17,305 nucleotides of DNA from NCBI GenBank assembly GCA_903918555.1, contig CAIXEV010000221.1, positions 1-17,305 of the forward strand, written 5' to 3'. The stretch comes from an uncultured bacterium. Its GTDB lineage: Bacteria > Planctomycetota > Phycisphaerae > Phycisphaerales > SM1A02. Made by a program: the position numbers and the translations under genes. The notes beneath the pieces were generated by a model. It was not told the DNA's origin. It was given only the letters and a program-made list of their open reading frames with translations, and did no database searches. Shown piece after piece: positions 1 to 5,682 of this stretch. Numbering within the stretch: position 1 is the first letter of the stretch; each line of letters begins with the position of its first letter.

Positions 1-333
1 GGTGATGTCAGCCGTCGACTCCGACGATTGCCGGTCAGCAGACTGAAGTCTGCTGGCACCCGTACGTATCGCGGAGCGGGTGATGTCAGCCGTCGACTCC
101 GGCGAAATCCACGGGTGCCCGCAGACTTCAGTCTGCGGAACGGGTGATGTCAGCCGTCGACTCCGACGAAAACCATGGGTGCCCGCAGACTTCAGTCTGC
201 GGAACGGATGGTGTCAGCCGTCGACTCCGGCGAAAACCATGGGTGCCCGCAGACTTCAGTCTGCGGAACGGGTGATGTCAGCCTTCGACTCCGACGATTG
301 CCGTTCAGCAGACTGAAGTCTGCTGGCACCCGT
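1..333. repeat. REP-like repeat cluster, five units
   Basis: Five units each begin with GGTGATGTCAGCC or a close variant, at 1, 79, 143, 207 and 271, so the spacing is 78, 64, 64 and 64 bp. Each unit carries a near-palindrome, GCAGACTTCAGTCTGC or its complement, which is a 7-bp stem around two bases. In the three middle units the palindrome with its flank (GGTGCCC upstream) reads forward. In the first and last units it reads as the reverse complement (TGCTGGCACCC downstream). The left half of the unit keeps one orientation throughout while the palindromic half is flipped. This resembles bacterial REP or dispersed intergenic palindromes. No transposase is visible next to it. ORFs crossing this block are shadows. 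Confidence 0.85.
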
Positions 334-368
334 GTGATTCGCGATCTCGTGCAGGCGCAAGCAGCGCC

Positions 369-1772
369 TCACCCCAGGCGCTTCACCCCGCGGCCGGGCT
401 TCTGGTCCTTCGTGATCGGCGTGTTGCGCAGCGTGCCGCGCATCTGCTTCGAGTCGTGGCGCGCGGCCTTCATCTTGCGCTTGCGCGAGGCGTCCTTCAG
501 GCGCTTCGCCTTCTCCTTCTCGGCGCGGGCCTTCGCCTCGAACTCCGCGATCGCGCGCGCCTCCTCCTCCTTCGCGCGCTCGTGCTTCGAGCGGTCGCGG
601 TCGCGCATGAAGTTCGCCACATCGTCGGGCAGCTCCATCGCCTCCCACTCGGGCCGCGCGAGCGTCACGACCGCTTCCCAGCGCGTGCGTTCCTCGGGCG
701 TCACGAAGGTGATGCTCGAGCCGTCGCCGCCGCCGTGACCGGCGCGGCCGACGCGGTGGATCCACTCCTCGGGCGAGACGGGCACATCGTAGTTGACGAC
801 GAGCTTGATCCCAGGCACATGCAGTCCGCGCGCGGCGACATCGGTCGCGACGAGCACGCGGCAGCGCCCGTGCGCGAAGCTCTCGAGCGCCTTCTCGCGC
901 TGGAGCTGCGAGCGGTCGCCGTGCACCACCGCGGCCGACACCTCGTGCTTGCGCAGCGCGCCCGCGACCCATCCGGTGCGGCGCCGGCTGGCGCAGTACA
1001 CGACGATGCCGCGGCGCAGCGAATCCTGGTTGAGAAGCGACAGGAGCGCCGGCGTCTTCAGCGTCTCGTCGACGAGCAGGCGCCGGTGCGCAAGATGCAC
1101 CGCGGCGCGGTTGCGCTCGCCCGTCTCGATCTTGCGCGGCTTCGCGAGCATCGTGTGGACGAGGTCCTCGACCAGCTTCGGCAGCGTCGCCGACAAGAGC
1201 CACTTGATGCGCCCCTCGGGCGCGCGCGACAGCACCCACTCGACCTGCGGCAGGAAGCCCATGTCGAGCATGCGGTCGGCCTCGTCGCAGACGACGCGCT
1301 CGAGGTGCGCGAGCGTCATCGCGTCGAGCTCGATCAGCTCGCGCGCGCGGCCGGGCGTCGCCACCACGATGTCGACGCCCTTCGCGAGCGCTTCCTTCTG
1401 CGGCAGGAGCGAGACCTTGCCGTAGGCCGCGAGGACGCGCAGCACCGATCCGCGGGTGAGGAGCCGCAGCTCCTCCGCGACCTGCTGCGCGAGTTCGCGC
1501 GTCGGCACCAGCACGAGCGCGCGCAGGCGGTTGCGCGGATCGCGCCGGCGGCCGCCCGTCTCGACCGGCTTGTTCCGCAGCAGGTGGTCGGCCAGCGGAA
1601 TGCCGTAGGCGAGCGTCTTGCCCGTGCCCGTGGGCGCGAGGCCGACGAGGTCGCCGTCGCCCTTCACGGCCTCTGGGATGAAGGTGGCCTGGATCGGCGT
1701 CGGGGCGGTGAAGCCCATCTCCGCGATGCCGCGAAGAACGAGCCGATGCAAGGTGTCTGGGAAGGCGGTCAC
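369..1772 (-). CDS. DEAD-box ATP-dependent RNA helicase
   Basis: This is a cytoplasmic ATP-dependent RNA helicase expected to remodel RNA structure in ribosome assembly, translation or mRNA decay. All core motifs are present (numbering from the GTG at 1772): Q motif GFTAPTPIQ at about 20-28, Walker A APTGTGKT at 46-53, PTREL at 90-94, TPGR at 139-142, DEAD at 163-166, SAT at 194-196, ATDVAARG at 309-316 and HRVGRAGHGG at 339-348. After about residue 400 comes a Lys/Arg/Glu-rich, probably coiled and RNA-binding tail ending in a basic segment, as in RhlE/RhlB/SrmB-type helicases. I chose the GTG at 1772 because the homologous part begins there. An in-frame ATG at 1808 would add 12 unlikely residues and overlap the divergent gene. 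Length (467 aa) is normal. The exact subfamily cannot be settled by eye. Confidence 0.95.
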   Translation of the reverse strand: MTAFPDTLHRLVLRGIAEMGFTAPTPIQATFIPEAVKGDGDLVGLAPTGTGKTLAYGIPLADHLLRNKPVETGGRRRDPRNRLRALVLVPTRELAQQVAEELRLLTRGSVLRVLAAYGKVSLLPQKEALAKGVDIVVATPGRARELIELDAMTLAHLERVVCDEADRMLDMGFLPQVEWVLSRAPEGRIKWLLSATLPKLVEDLVHTMLAKPRKIETGERNRAAVHLAHRRLLVDETLKTPALLSLLNQDSLRRGIVVYCASRRRTGWVAGALRKHEVSAAVVHGDRSQLQREKALESFAHGRCRVLVATDVAARGLHVPGIKLVVNYDVPVSPEEWIHRVGRAGHGGGDGSSITFVTPEERTRWEAVVTLARPEWEAMELPDDVANFMRDRDRSKHERAKEEEARAIAEFEAKARAEKEKAKRLKDASRKRKMKAARHDSKQMRGTLRNTPITKDQKPGRGVKRLG

Positions 1773-1789
1773 GCCCGAAGTATTGCAGA

Positions 1790-2383
1790 ATGCGCGCCAT
1801 GAAGACACTTCTCCTTCGCGGAGTCCTCCCTCTCCTCGTCGCCGCAGCCGCGACGGCCGCGATGGCGTATCTCCCGATCTATCTCGTCGACCGCGGGCAG
1901 GGCGCCCGCATCACGACGATCCATCGCGGCACCGACTCCTGGTTCAACGCCCGCGACGAGGTGTTCGGCCTGCGCTGGTCGAACCTCCAGCTCATCGATC
2001 AGCCGCTCTCGAGCCCGATCAACGACGGAGAGCTCCCCGCGTGGGCCGAACCGCCGCCACCGCCGCACCCCGCGGGTCCGCTCTTCCGCGTCGGCACGCT
2101 CGCGTCGGGCTGGCCGCTCGCGGTCATCCGCGCGCGATGGTCGATCGCGACGCTCGACCGGAACTTTCCCGTGGGCGCCGAGCTCGACGACCAGGACACG
2201 AGCATCTACTACGCCGCCGAGGACTTCATGAAGGGAAACCGCGCCGGCGGTCCGGACGAACTGAACATCCTGTGGGGCGGCGCGCTCGCGAACTTCGCGA
2301 TCTTCGCGCTGGTGGCCTCGGTGCTGATCGACCTGCGGATCCGAGTCGTCACTCGACGGGCAGCCGCGGCAGCAGCACGATGA
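1790..2383 (+). CDS. Small bitopic membrane protein, function unknown
   Basis: I do not recognise a named family. The product has a hydrophobic N-terminal segment (rich in Leu/Val/Ala, ending near MAYLPIYLV), an extracytoplasmic middle of about 130 residues with a proline run (PPPPPHP), and a second hydrophobic segment near the end (NFAIFALVASVLIDL) followed by a basic Arg/Ala tail. This suggests both ends are in the cytoplasm and a loop is in the periplasm. Two ATGs, at 1790 and 1799, are possible; the second gives a cleaner membrane start (MKTLLLRG). Neither has a Shine-Dalgarno sequence. The gene is divergent from the helicase with only about 17 bp between starts, and its last 35 bp overlap the 3' end of the opposite-strand gene at 2349. 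Confidence 0.75.
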   Translation: MRAMKTLLLRGVLPLLVAAAATAAMAYLPIYLVDRGQGARITTIHRGTDSWFNARDEVFGLRWSNLQLIDQPLSSPINDGELPAWAEPPPPPHPAGPLFRVGTLASGWPLAVIRARWSIATLDRNFPVGAELDDQDTSIYYAAEDFMKGNRAGGPDELNILWGGALANFAIFALVASVLIDLRIRVVTRRAAAAAAR

Positions 2384-2630
2384 CGAGGAGATACAGGAAG
2401 ACCGCGATGCCGACCATCGCGAGGACGATCTGCACGCTCATCCGCACCACATCGCGGGGCAGAAGCGCCAGCTCGCGGGTACGCGTCGACTTGTAGGCCA
2501 GCGCCACGCCGACCGCGGTCGGGACCACGAGCAGCCACCACCAGCGCTCGACGCCCGGGGCCGGCTGCAGGAACGGCTTCCACGCAAGGATGCCGGGGGC
2601 GACTTCGGCGAGTGCGGCGAGTGCGCTCAC
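2349..2630 (-). CDS. Small two-helix membrane protein
   Basis: This is a 93-residue protein with two hydrophobic helices, WWWLLVVPTAVGVALAY at about 30-46 and a long one around MSVQIVLAMVGIAVFLYLL at about 64-82. A charged cytoplasmic-type loop (KSTRTRELALLPRDVVR) lies between them. The start codon is GTG at 2630, overlapping the TGA of the upstream gene (GTGA), so translation is probably coupled. The arrangement with the preceding membrane protein suggests the two products act together or form a complex, but no biochemical role can be read from the sequence. The 3' end overlaps the convergent gene at 1790-2383 by 35 bp. Confidence 0.8.
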   Translation of the reverse strand: MSALAALAEVAPGILAWKPFLQPAPGVERWWWLLVVPTAVGVALAYKSTRTRELALLPRDVVRMSVQIVLAMVGIAVFLYLLVIVLLPRLPVE

Positions 2631-3124
2631 GCTGCACCGGCCTTCCGCTCGCCGACGCGACGGCCCGAGACCGGCGCGTCGCTCGAGGGCTCGCGCACCC
2701 CGGCGTCAAGCATGACGCAGATGTTCATGAGGCCCGCCAGGAAGACCAGGAGCGTGCCGAAGTCGTTCGCGTGGGCGATGCTCTTGAAGGCGGACACGGT
2801 GACCTTGCCTCCGCGCTGCGAGCTCGGCATCTCGACCATCGGCGCCGCCGAGCCCGACTTGAGGAGCCCGTCGTTGGCGTAGCTGGCCGCGAAGGCGATC
2901 GGTCCCGAGCCGGCCTGCCCGATGAACCACAGCCGGTCCTCGTTGCGGTCGACGCAGTCGAGCCCGCCGACGGCGATGCCCGTCACGAAGAGGAGCAGGA
3001 CGCCCGCCATCGCGTAGAGGCCGCGGCGGACATTGCCGGCGGCGATGTGTCCGAGGCCGGGGAAGACCCAGCCGAGCAGGAAGCTCACTGGACGGAAGGG
3101 CTGGGCGTTGGGTGCGTCTGGCAC
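2627..3124 (-). CDS. DUF6677-like membrane protein
   Basis: The N-terminal half has the pattern FLLGWVFPGLGHIAAGNVRRGLYAM (about 15-39), a PGxGHxxxGxxxRG signature, running into a hydrophobic helix GVLLLFVTGIAVGG. A C-terminal helix (DFGTLLVFLAGLMNICVMLDA, about 121-141) follows. The combination of PGxGH motif and final GTL..AGL.N..V.LDA segment matches what I recall of planctomycete DUF6677 proteins; the family name needs a profile search. Function is unknown. I chose the GTG at 3124 because upstream in-frame residues are Arg/Ala-rich and low quality. No clear Shine-Dalgarno sequence is seen. It is the first gene of a pair with the next membrane protein (GTGA overlap at 2627-2630). Confidence 0.75.
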   Translation of the reverse strand: MPDAPNAQPFRPVSFLLGWVFPGLGHIAAGNVRRGLYAMAGVLLLFVTGIAVGGLDCVDRNEDRLWFIGQAGSGPIAFAASYANDGLLKSGSAAPMVEMPSSQRGGKVTVSAFKSIAHANDFGTLLVFLAGLMNICVMLDAGVREPSSDAPVSGRRVGERKAGAA

Positions 3125-3435
3125 GGGTGGTCCGCGGAGGGTTCTCGCGCGGTTCGGCGCGCGGGAGCGGATACTAGCGCCTTGCGCCCGCGGTCGCCGC
3201 GCGTGCTGCACGCCGCGTCGATGCGCGCCGCGTCGGTTTGTGCCGCGCAGCCCAAGAATCACGGCGCCGTCGCCGCGCGGGGCGCGGGCGGTTCGCCAAC
3301 TTGGTTCACGAGCGGGGCATCGGACGGACCGGGCTGAAGTCCACGGAATGCGCGACCGATACCACCGACGGAAGGTCGAATCGCTGGCACCGTGTATGTG
3401 TGCAGCGGCGAGACCTTTCCGAGAAGGAGCACGAC
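3125..3435. other. Divergent intergenic region, no gene seen
   Basis: This region of about 310 bp separates the minus-strand membrane pair from the plus-strand DRR-repeat gene and should hold both promoters. On the minus strand TAGTAT (plus 3171-3176) is a possible -10 box about 46 bp before the GTG at 3124, with no convincing -35. Nothing clear was found for the plus strand. Open frames crossing it are Arg/Ala-rich shadows without recognisable homology. Confidence 0.45.
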
Positions 3436-3882
3436 ATGTCGTCGGAAGAACCAGCCAACCAGCCTGATTCGGGCGAAGCCGACCGCCGCCAGGGCGATCG
3501 CCGCACCGGAGATGTCACCGACCGCCGCATCGGACTCGATCGCCGCGCGGCCCAGGGCGCCGAGCAGACGAACCTCGAGCGCCGCCGCGGGCCGGGTCGC
3601 CGGCTGAGCGAGTTCGTGCGCGACGCCGAAGAGGGCGAGATGAGCAAGGAGCAGTTCATGTTCCTGATGGCCGTCGACACCTTCAAGCGCGTGAACGGCA
3701 AGAGCTTCCCGAGCTGGTCGGATGTGCTCGAGGTCGTCCGCAAGCTGGGCTACCGCAAGACCATGGCGAGCGAGATCAACCTCGGCGGCCGCGTCGAGGA
3801 CTGGCGCGAGCGCGCCGATGCGCCGTCGAACACGACGCACTCCGACCCGAACGACCACAAGGACACGCGCCGCGCCGCCTGA
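3436..3882 (+). CDS. Conserved protein with DRR repeats, function unknown
   Basis: This 148-residue soluble protein has two parts. Residues about 15-57 carry repeated acidic-arginine triplets (DRR at 16, 21, 29 and 35, then ERRR at 49). Residues about 58-108 form a probable helical domain (FVRDAEEGEMSKEQFMFLM, then VNGKSFPSWSDVLEVVRKL) that looks conserved. The tail is short and hydrophilic. The start ATG at 3436 has an excellent Shine-Dalgarno AAGGAG at 3424-3429; longer in-frame starts lack this. The spacing and wording of the C-terminal domain (sharing of Trp, Val and Leu-Gly-Tyr-Arg-Lys) suggest a nucleic-acid- or protein-binding regulator, but I cannot name a family. It is a single-gene unit followed by a hairpin terminator. 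Confidence 0.85.
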   Translation: MSSEEPANQPDSGEADRRQGDRRTGDVTDRRIGLDRRAAQGAEQTNLERRRGPGRRLSEFVRDAEEGEMSKEQFMFLMAVDTFKRVNGKSFPSWSDVLEVVRKLGYRKTMASEINLGGRVEDWRERADAPSNTTHSDPNDHKDTRRAA

Positions 3883-3910
3883 CGGACGCCCGCGCCACCC
3901 CGACGAACAC

Positions 3911-3955
3911 CAACGGCAGCCTGCCAGCGATGGCATCGGCTGCCGTTGTGTTGTT
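3911..3955. terminator. Hairpin terminator, probably bidirectional
   Basis: CAACGGCAGCC (3911-3921) pairs perfectly with GGCTGCCGTTG (3938-3948). An inner stem TGCCA/TGGCA (3922-3926 with 3931-3935) closes a GCGA loop, leaving two unpaired bases. A T-rich TGTTGTTC follows on the plus strand. It lies between the ends of the convergent genes at 3882 and 3990 and could stop transcription of both. Confidence 0.8.
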
Positions 3956-3989
3956 CAGGGGGTGAGGGTGCGTCGGTCGCCTTCGGGCT

Positions 3990-4682
3990 TCACGGGGTCC
4001 CGAGGACATCGTCCATCGAGTACCAGCCGGGACCGCGCCCCGAGAGCCAGGTCGCTGCCTTGAGAGCGCCCGCCGCGAAGAGATCGCGCGTGACGGCCTG
4101 GTGCATCAGGTGGATCCGCTCCGACGGACCCGCGAGGCGGATCTCGTGCTCGCCGATGGTGTCGCCGGCCCGAATTGCATGAATTCGCGCCGCAGGAACG
4201 GGCATTCCGCCCTCCTCGAGCGACTTCGCCAGCGCGAGCGCGGTGCCGGACGGAGCGTCCTTCTTCCGATCATGATGGCTCTCGACGATGTCGACCGACC
4301 ATCCCGCGGGGCCGAGGAGCTCGGCGGCGAGACGCGCCAGTCGACGCGTGACGGCGATGCCGAGGGAGGTGTTCGGCGCGACGAGCACCGCTCGTGAGGC
4401 GGAAAGTGCGCGCAGATTTTCGATCGTCGCCGCACCGAGTCCGGTGGTGCCGACAAGCAGGGCAGCACCTGTCGCGCGCGACAGCTCGATCGCCTGCGCG
4501 GTGCCATGCTCGCTCGAGAAGTCGACGACCACCGAGCATGCACCCGAGGGAAGCGAAAACGCCTTGTCTTTGCTTGATATCCGCGCAACGACCTCGATGC
4601 GCGCATCACCTTCGGCAAGCGCGGCGATGCGAGTTCCCATGCGCCCCGAGGCGCCCATCAACGCAAGCTTCACAACGATCAT
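3990..4682 (-). CDS. dapB: 4-hydroxy-tetrahydrodipicolinate reductase
   Basis: DapB uses NAD(P)H to reduce the product of DapA in the diaminopimelate/lysine pathway in the cytoplasm, supplying peptidoglycan and protein synthesis. Visible features: the nucleotide-binding GASGRMG at 10-16, VDFSS at 53-57, GTTG at 78-81, APNTSLGI at 102-109, and the catalytic and substrate site ESHHDRKKDAPSGTAL at 134-149, with H136, H137 and K140 matching the E. coli catalytic His/His/Lys. The C-terminal GEHEI and the segment through FAAGALKAATWL also match. Length is 230 aa, slightly short but within the family range. The ATG at 4682 is preceded by AGAGGA at a good distance; an in-frame extension to 4880 would run through the divergent promoter region. 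No other lysine gene is adjacent. Confidence 0.95.
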   Translation of the reverse strand: MIVVKLALMGASGRMGTRIAALAEGDARIEVVARISSKDKAFSLPSGACSVVVDFSSEHGTAQAIELSRATGAALLVGTTGLGAATIENLRALSASRAVLVAPNTSLGIAVTRRLARLAAELLGPAGWSVDIVESHHDRKKDAPSGTALALAKSLEEGGMPVPAARIHAIRAGDTIGEHEIRLAGPSERIHLMHQAVTRDLFAAGALKAATWLSGRGPGWYSMDDVLGTP

Positions 4683-4750
4683 CGAGCCATCCTCTGCGTG
4701 CGTGGTGCAAGCAATCCCAAAGTCGATCTGCACGACATGTTGCATAATTC

Positions 4751-4756
4751 TGTCAA
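4751..4756 (-). promoter_or_regulatory. Candidate -35 box for dapB
   Basis: On the minus strand a perfect TTGACA lies here, about 70 bp upstream of the dapB ATG. No good -10 box is seen at 16-18 bp beyond it, so this is only a candidate. Confidence 0.3.
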
Positions 4757-4784
4757 GTGACTTTCGCTTTGGAACCGATGTGTG

Positions 4785-4790
4785 TATAAC
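4785..4790 (+). promoter_or_regulatory. Candidate -10 box for the lysine-rich mini-gene
   Basis: TATAAC sits about 80 bp before the ATG at 4871, in the AT-richer divergent region shared with dapB. The sequence 17 bp upstream (TTTCGC) is only a weak -35. Confidence 0.4.
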
Positions 4791-4870
4791 TCCGAGTGGC
4801 GAGAGCTCTGTTACGCCAGCTACCGCCTCACTCCGACACCAAGAGCGTAACCAAGCAAAGGGAGCCAACA

Positions 4871-4963
4871 ATGGCTGCAAAGAAGAAGGCCGCTAAGAAG
4901 GCCGCGAAGAAGACCGCGAAGAAGGCTAAGAAGACCGCCAAGAAGGCCGGCAAGAAGAAGTAA
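4871..4963 (+). CDS. Lysine/alanine-rich histone H1-like mini-protein
   Basis: This tiny gene encodes 30 residues: 16 Lys, 10 Ala, 2 Thr, 1 Gly and the initiating Met, arranged as AAKK/TAKK/AGKK repeats like the C-terminal tail of histone H1 and bacterial AlgP/HctB-type proteins. All 16 lysines use AAG. The ATG has a good Shine-Dalgarno (AGGGAG about 6 nt upstream), and the gene is followed 23 bp later by a strong intrinsic terminator, so it looks like a real monocistronic gene. The probable role, from composition only, is binding nucleic acid (nucleoid compaction or RNA). It is divergent from dapB. An alternative, a lysine-codon leader peptide that senses charged tRNA-Lys, is less likely because the next gene downstream is a ferredoxin with its own promoter. 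Confidence 0.85.
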   Translation: MAAKKKAAKKAAKKTAKKAKKTAKKAGKKK

Positions 4964-4986
4964 GCCCTTCGCCTAGAACGATGCTT

Positions 4987-5027
4987 GGAGGCCGCCGACA
5001 GGCGGCCTCCGGCATTTTTGCATTTTT
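4987..5027 (+). terminator. Strong intrinsic terminator
   Basis: GGAGGCCGCC (4987-4996) and GGCGGCCTCC (5001-5010) form a perfect 10-bp stem with a GACA loop, followed by two T runs (5015-5019 and 5023-5027). It ends the lysine-rich mini-gene transcript. Confidence 0.92.
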
Positions 5028-5068
5028 GCAGGGCGTTTCCAGTCGATTCGCGGCCGCGCCCTCTGCGC

Positions 5069-5096
5069 TTGAGAGTCGACCGTGGTGCGCTATCAT
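5069..5096 (+). promoter_or_regulatory. Sigma70-type promoter of the ferredoxin gene
   Basis: TTGAGA (5069-5074) and TATCAT (5091-5096) are separated by 16 bp, close to the sigma70 consensus. The expected transcript start is near 5103, giving a leader of about 105 nt before the ferredoxin ATG. Confidence 0.65.
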
Positions 5097-5208
5097 CGCC
5101 CGCCGCGCGACGAGTCGCGCATCAACACGCAACGCGCTCGCGGCTCGCGCGAGTCGTCCGAACAGCGATCAGCGAAACGAAACCAGCGAAACATCGGAGT
5201 GAATCGTC

Positions 5209-5472
5209 ATGGCGCATGTGATCACCGAACCGTGCATCGGGACCAAGGACACCAAGTGTGTCGAAGCCTGCCCTGTGAACTGCATCCACCCGATGCCAGG
5301 CGAGGCGGGGTTCGAAGCGGACACCCAGCTCTACATCGACCCCGAGGCGTGCATCGACTGCGGCCTGTGCGTCGACGAGTGCCCGGTCCAGGCGATCTTC
5401 CCGCAGGACGATGTCCCCGCCGAGTGGCGCAAGTACATCCAGATCAACGCCGACCACTTCAAGCGCTCTTGA
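5209..5472 (+). CDS. fdxA: Seven-iron ferredoxin (3Fe-4S plus 4Fe-4S)
   Basis: This 87-residue soluble electron carrier closely resembles the seven-iron ferredoxins of Thermus and Azotobacter. Eight cysteines are at 9, 17, 21, 25, 48, 51, 54 and 58. By comparison with Azotobacter FdI, C9, C17 and C58 should hold the 3Fe-4S cluster and C21, C48, C51 and C54 the 4Fe-4S cluster, with C25 free. The position equivalent to the second Cys of a normal CxxC is Thr12, consistent with a three-iron site. Compared with Azotobacter there are about nine extra residues between C25 and C48 (around MPGEAGFEADTQ). A Shine-Dalgarno GGAG at 5196-5199 supports the ATG at 5209. It is a single-gene unit with its own promoter; the redox partner is not encoded nearby. 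Confidence 0.93.
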   Translation: MAHVITEPCIGTKDTKCVEACPVNCIHPMPGEAGFEADTQLYIDPEACIDCGLCVDECPVQAIFPQDDVPAEWRKYIQINADHFKRS

Positions 5473-5480
5473 ACGGGCGT

Positions 5481-5664
5481 GTTTGAGCGGCGGCCGCTTG
5501 CGGCGGCCGCCTTTGGCGATACGGGTTCCAGATAGAGCCGTGGCCGCCTTTGGCGATACGGGTTCCAGTTCGAGCGGCGGTCGCTCGCCGTGGCCGCCTC
5601 TGGCGATACGGGTTCCAGCTCTGGCGGCGGCCGCGCCCGCAGTCGCTCAAACGGCCGCTCAAAC
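5481..5664. repeat. MITE-like repeat element with inverted ends
   Basis: The 184-bp block starts with GTTTGAGCGGC (5481-5491) and ends with its exact complement GCCGCTCAAAC (5654-5664). Inside are three direct copies of a 27-bp segment that begins GGCCGCCTTTGG and ends GGGTTCCAG, at 5505-5531, 5542-5568 and 5592-5618; the third has one change. A second CGCTCAAAC lies at 5644-5652. The first part (5489-5511) folds as a 9-bp GC hairpin followed by TTT and may also terminate the ferredoxin transcript. No target-site duplication or transposase was found. It fills most of the 210-bp gap before the M16 gene. Confidence 0.7.
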
Positions 5665-5667
5665 GGC

Positions 5668-5673
5668 TAGCAT
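5668..5673 (+). promoter_or_regulatory. Candidate -10 box of a leaderless transcript
   Basis: TAGCAT ends 9 nt before the ATG at 5683, and the gap is pyrimidine-rich with no Shine-Dalgarno. A transcript would start at or within a few bases of the ATG. The -35 region is not recognisable. Confidence 0.4.
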
Positions 5674-5682
5674 CTCCCCCCT

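Noticed and set aside
1..333. CRISPR array
   Set aside because: The units have no unique spacers between identical repeats; the repeats are nearly continuous, contain palindromes in both orientations, and no cas gene is present.
256..1800. Long minus-strand frame over the helicase
   Set aside because: It is a frame-shifted shadow of the helicase with Arg/Ala/Gly-rich composition and no domains.
456..1802. Long plus-strand frame antisense to the helicase
   Set aside because: It is an Arg/Ala/Leu-rich shadow, and the helicase on the other strand has every DEAD-box motif.
4871..5027. Lysine-sensing attenuator for the downstream gene
   Set aside because: The terminator is followed by a ferredoxin gene with its own good promoter, not by a lysine gene, and the peptide has the normal form of a stand-alone histone-like protein.
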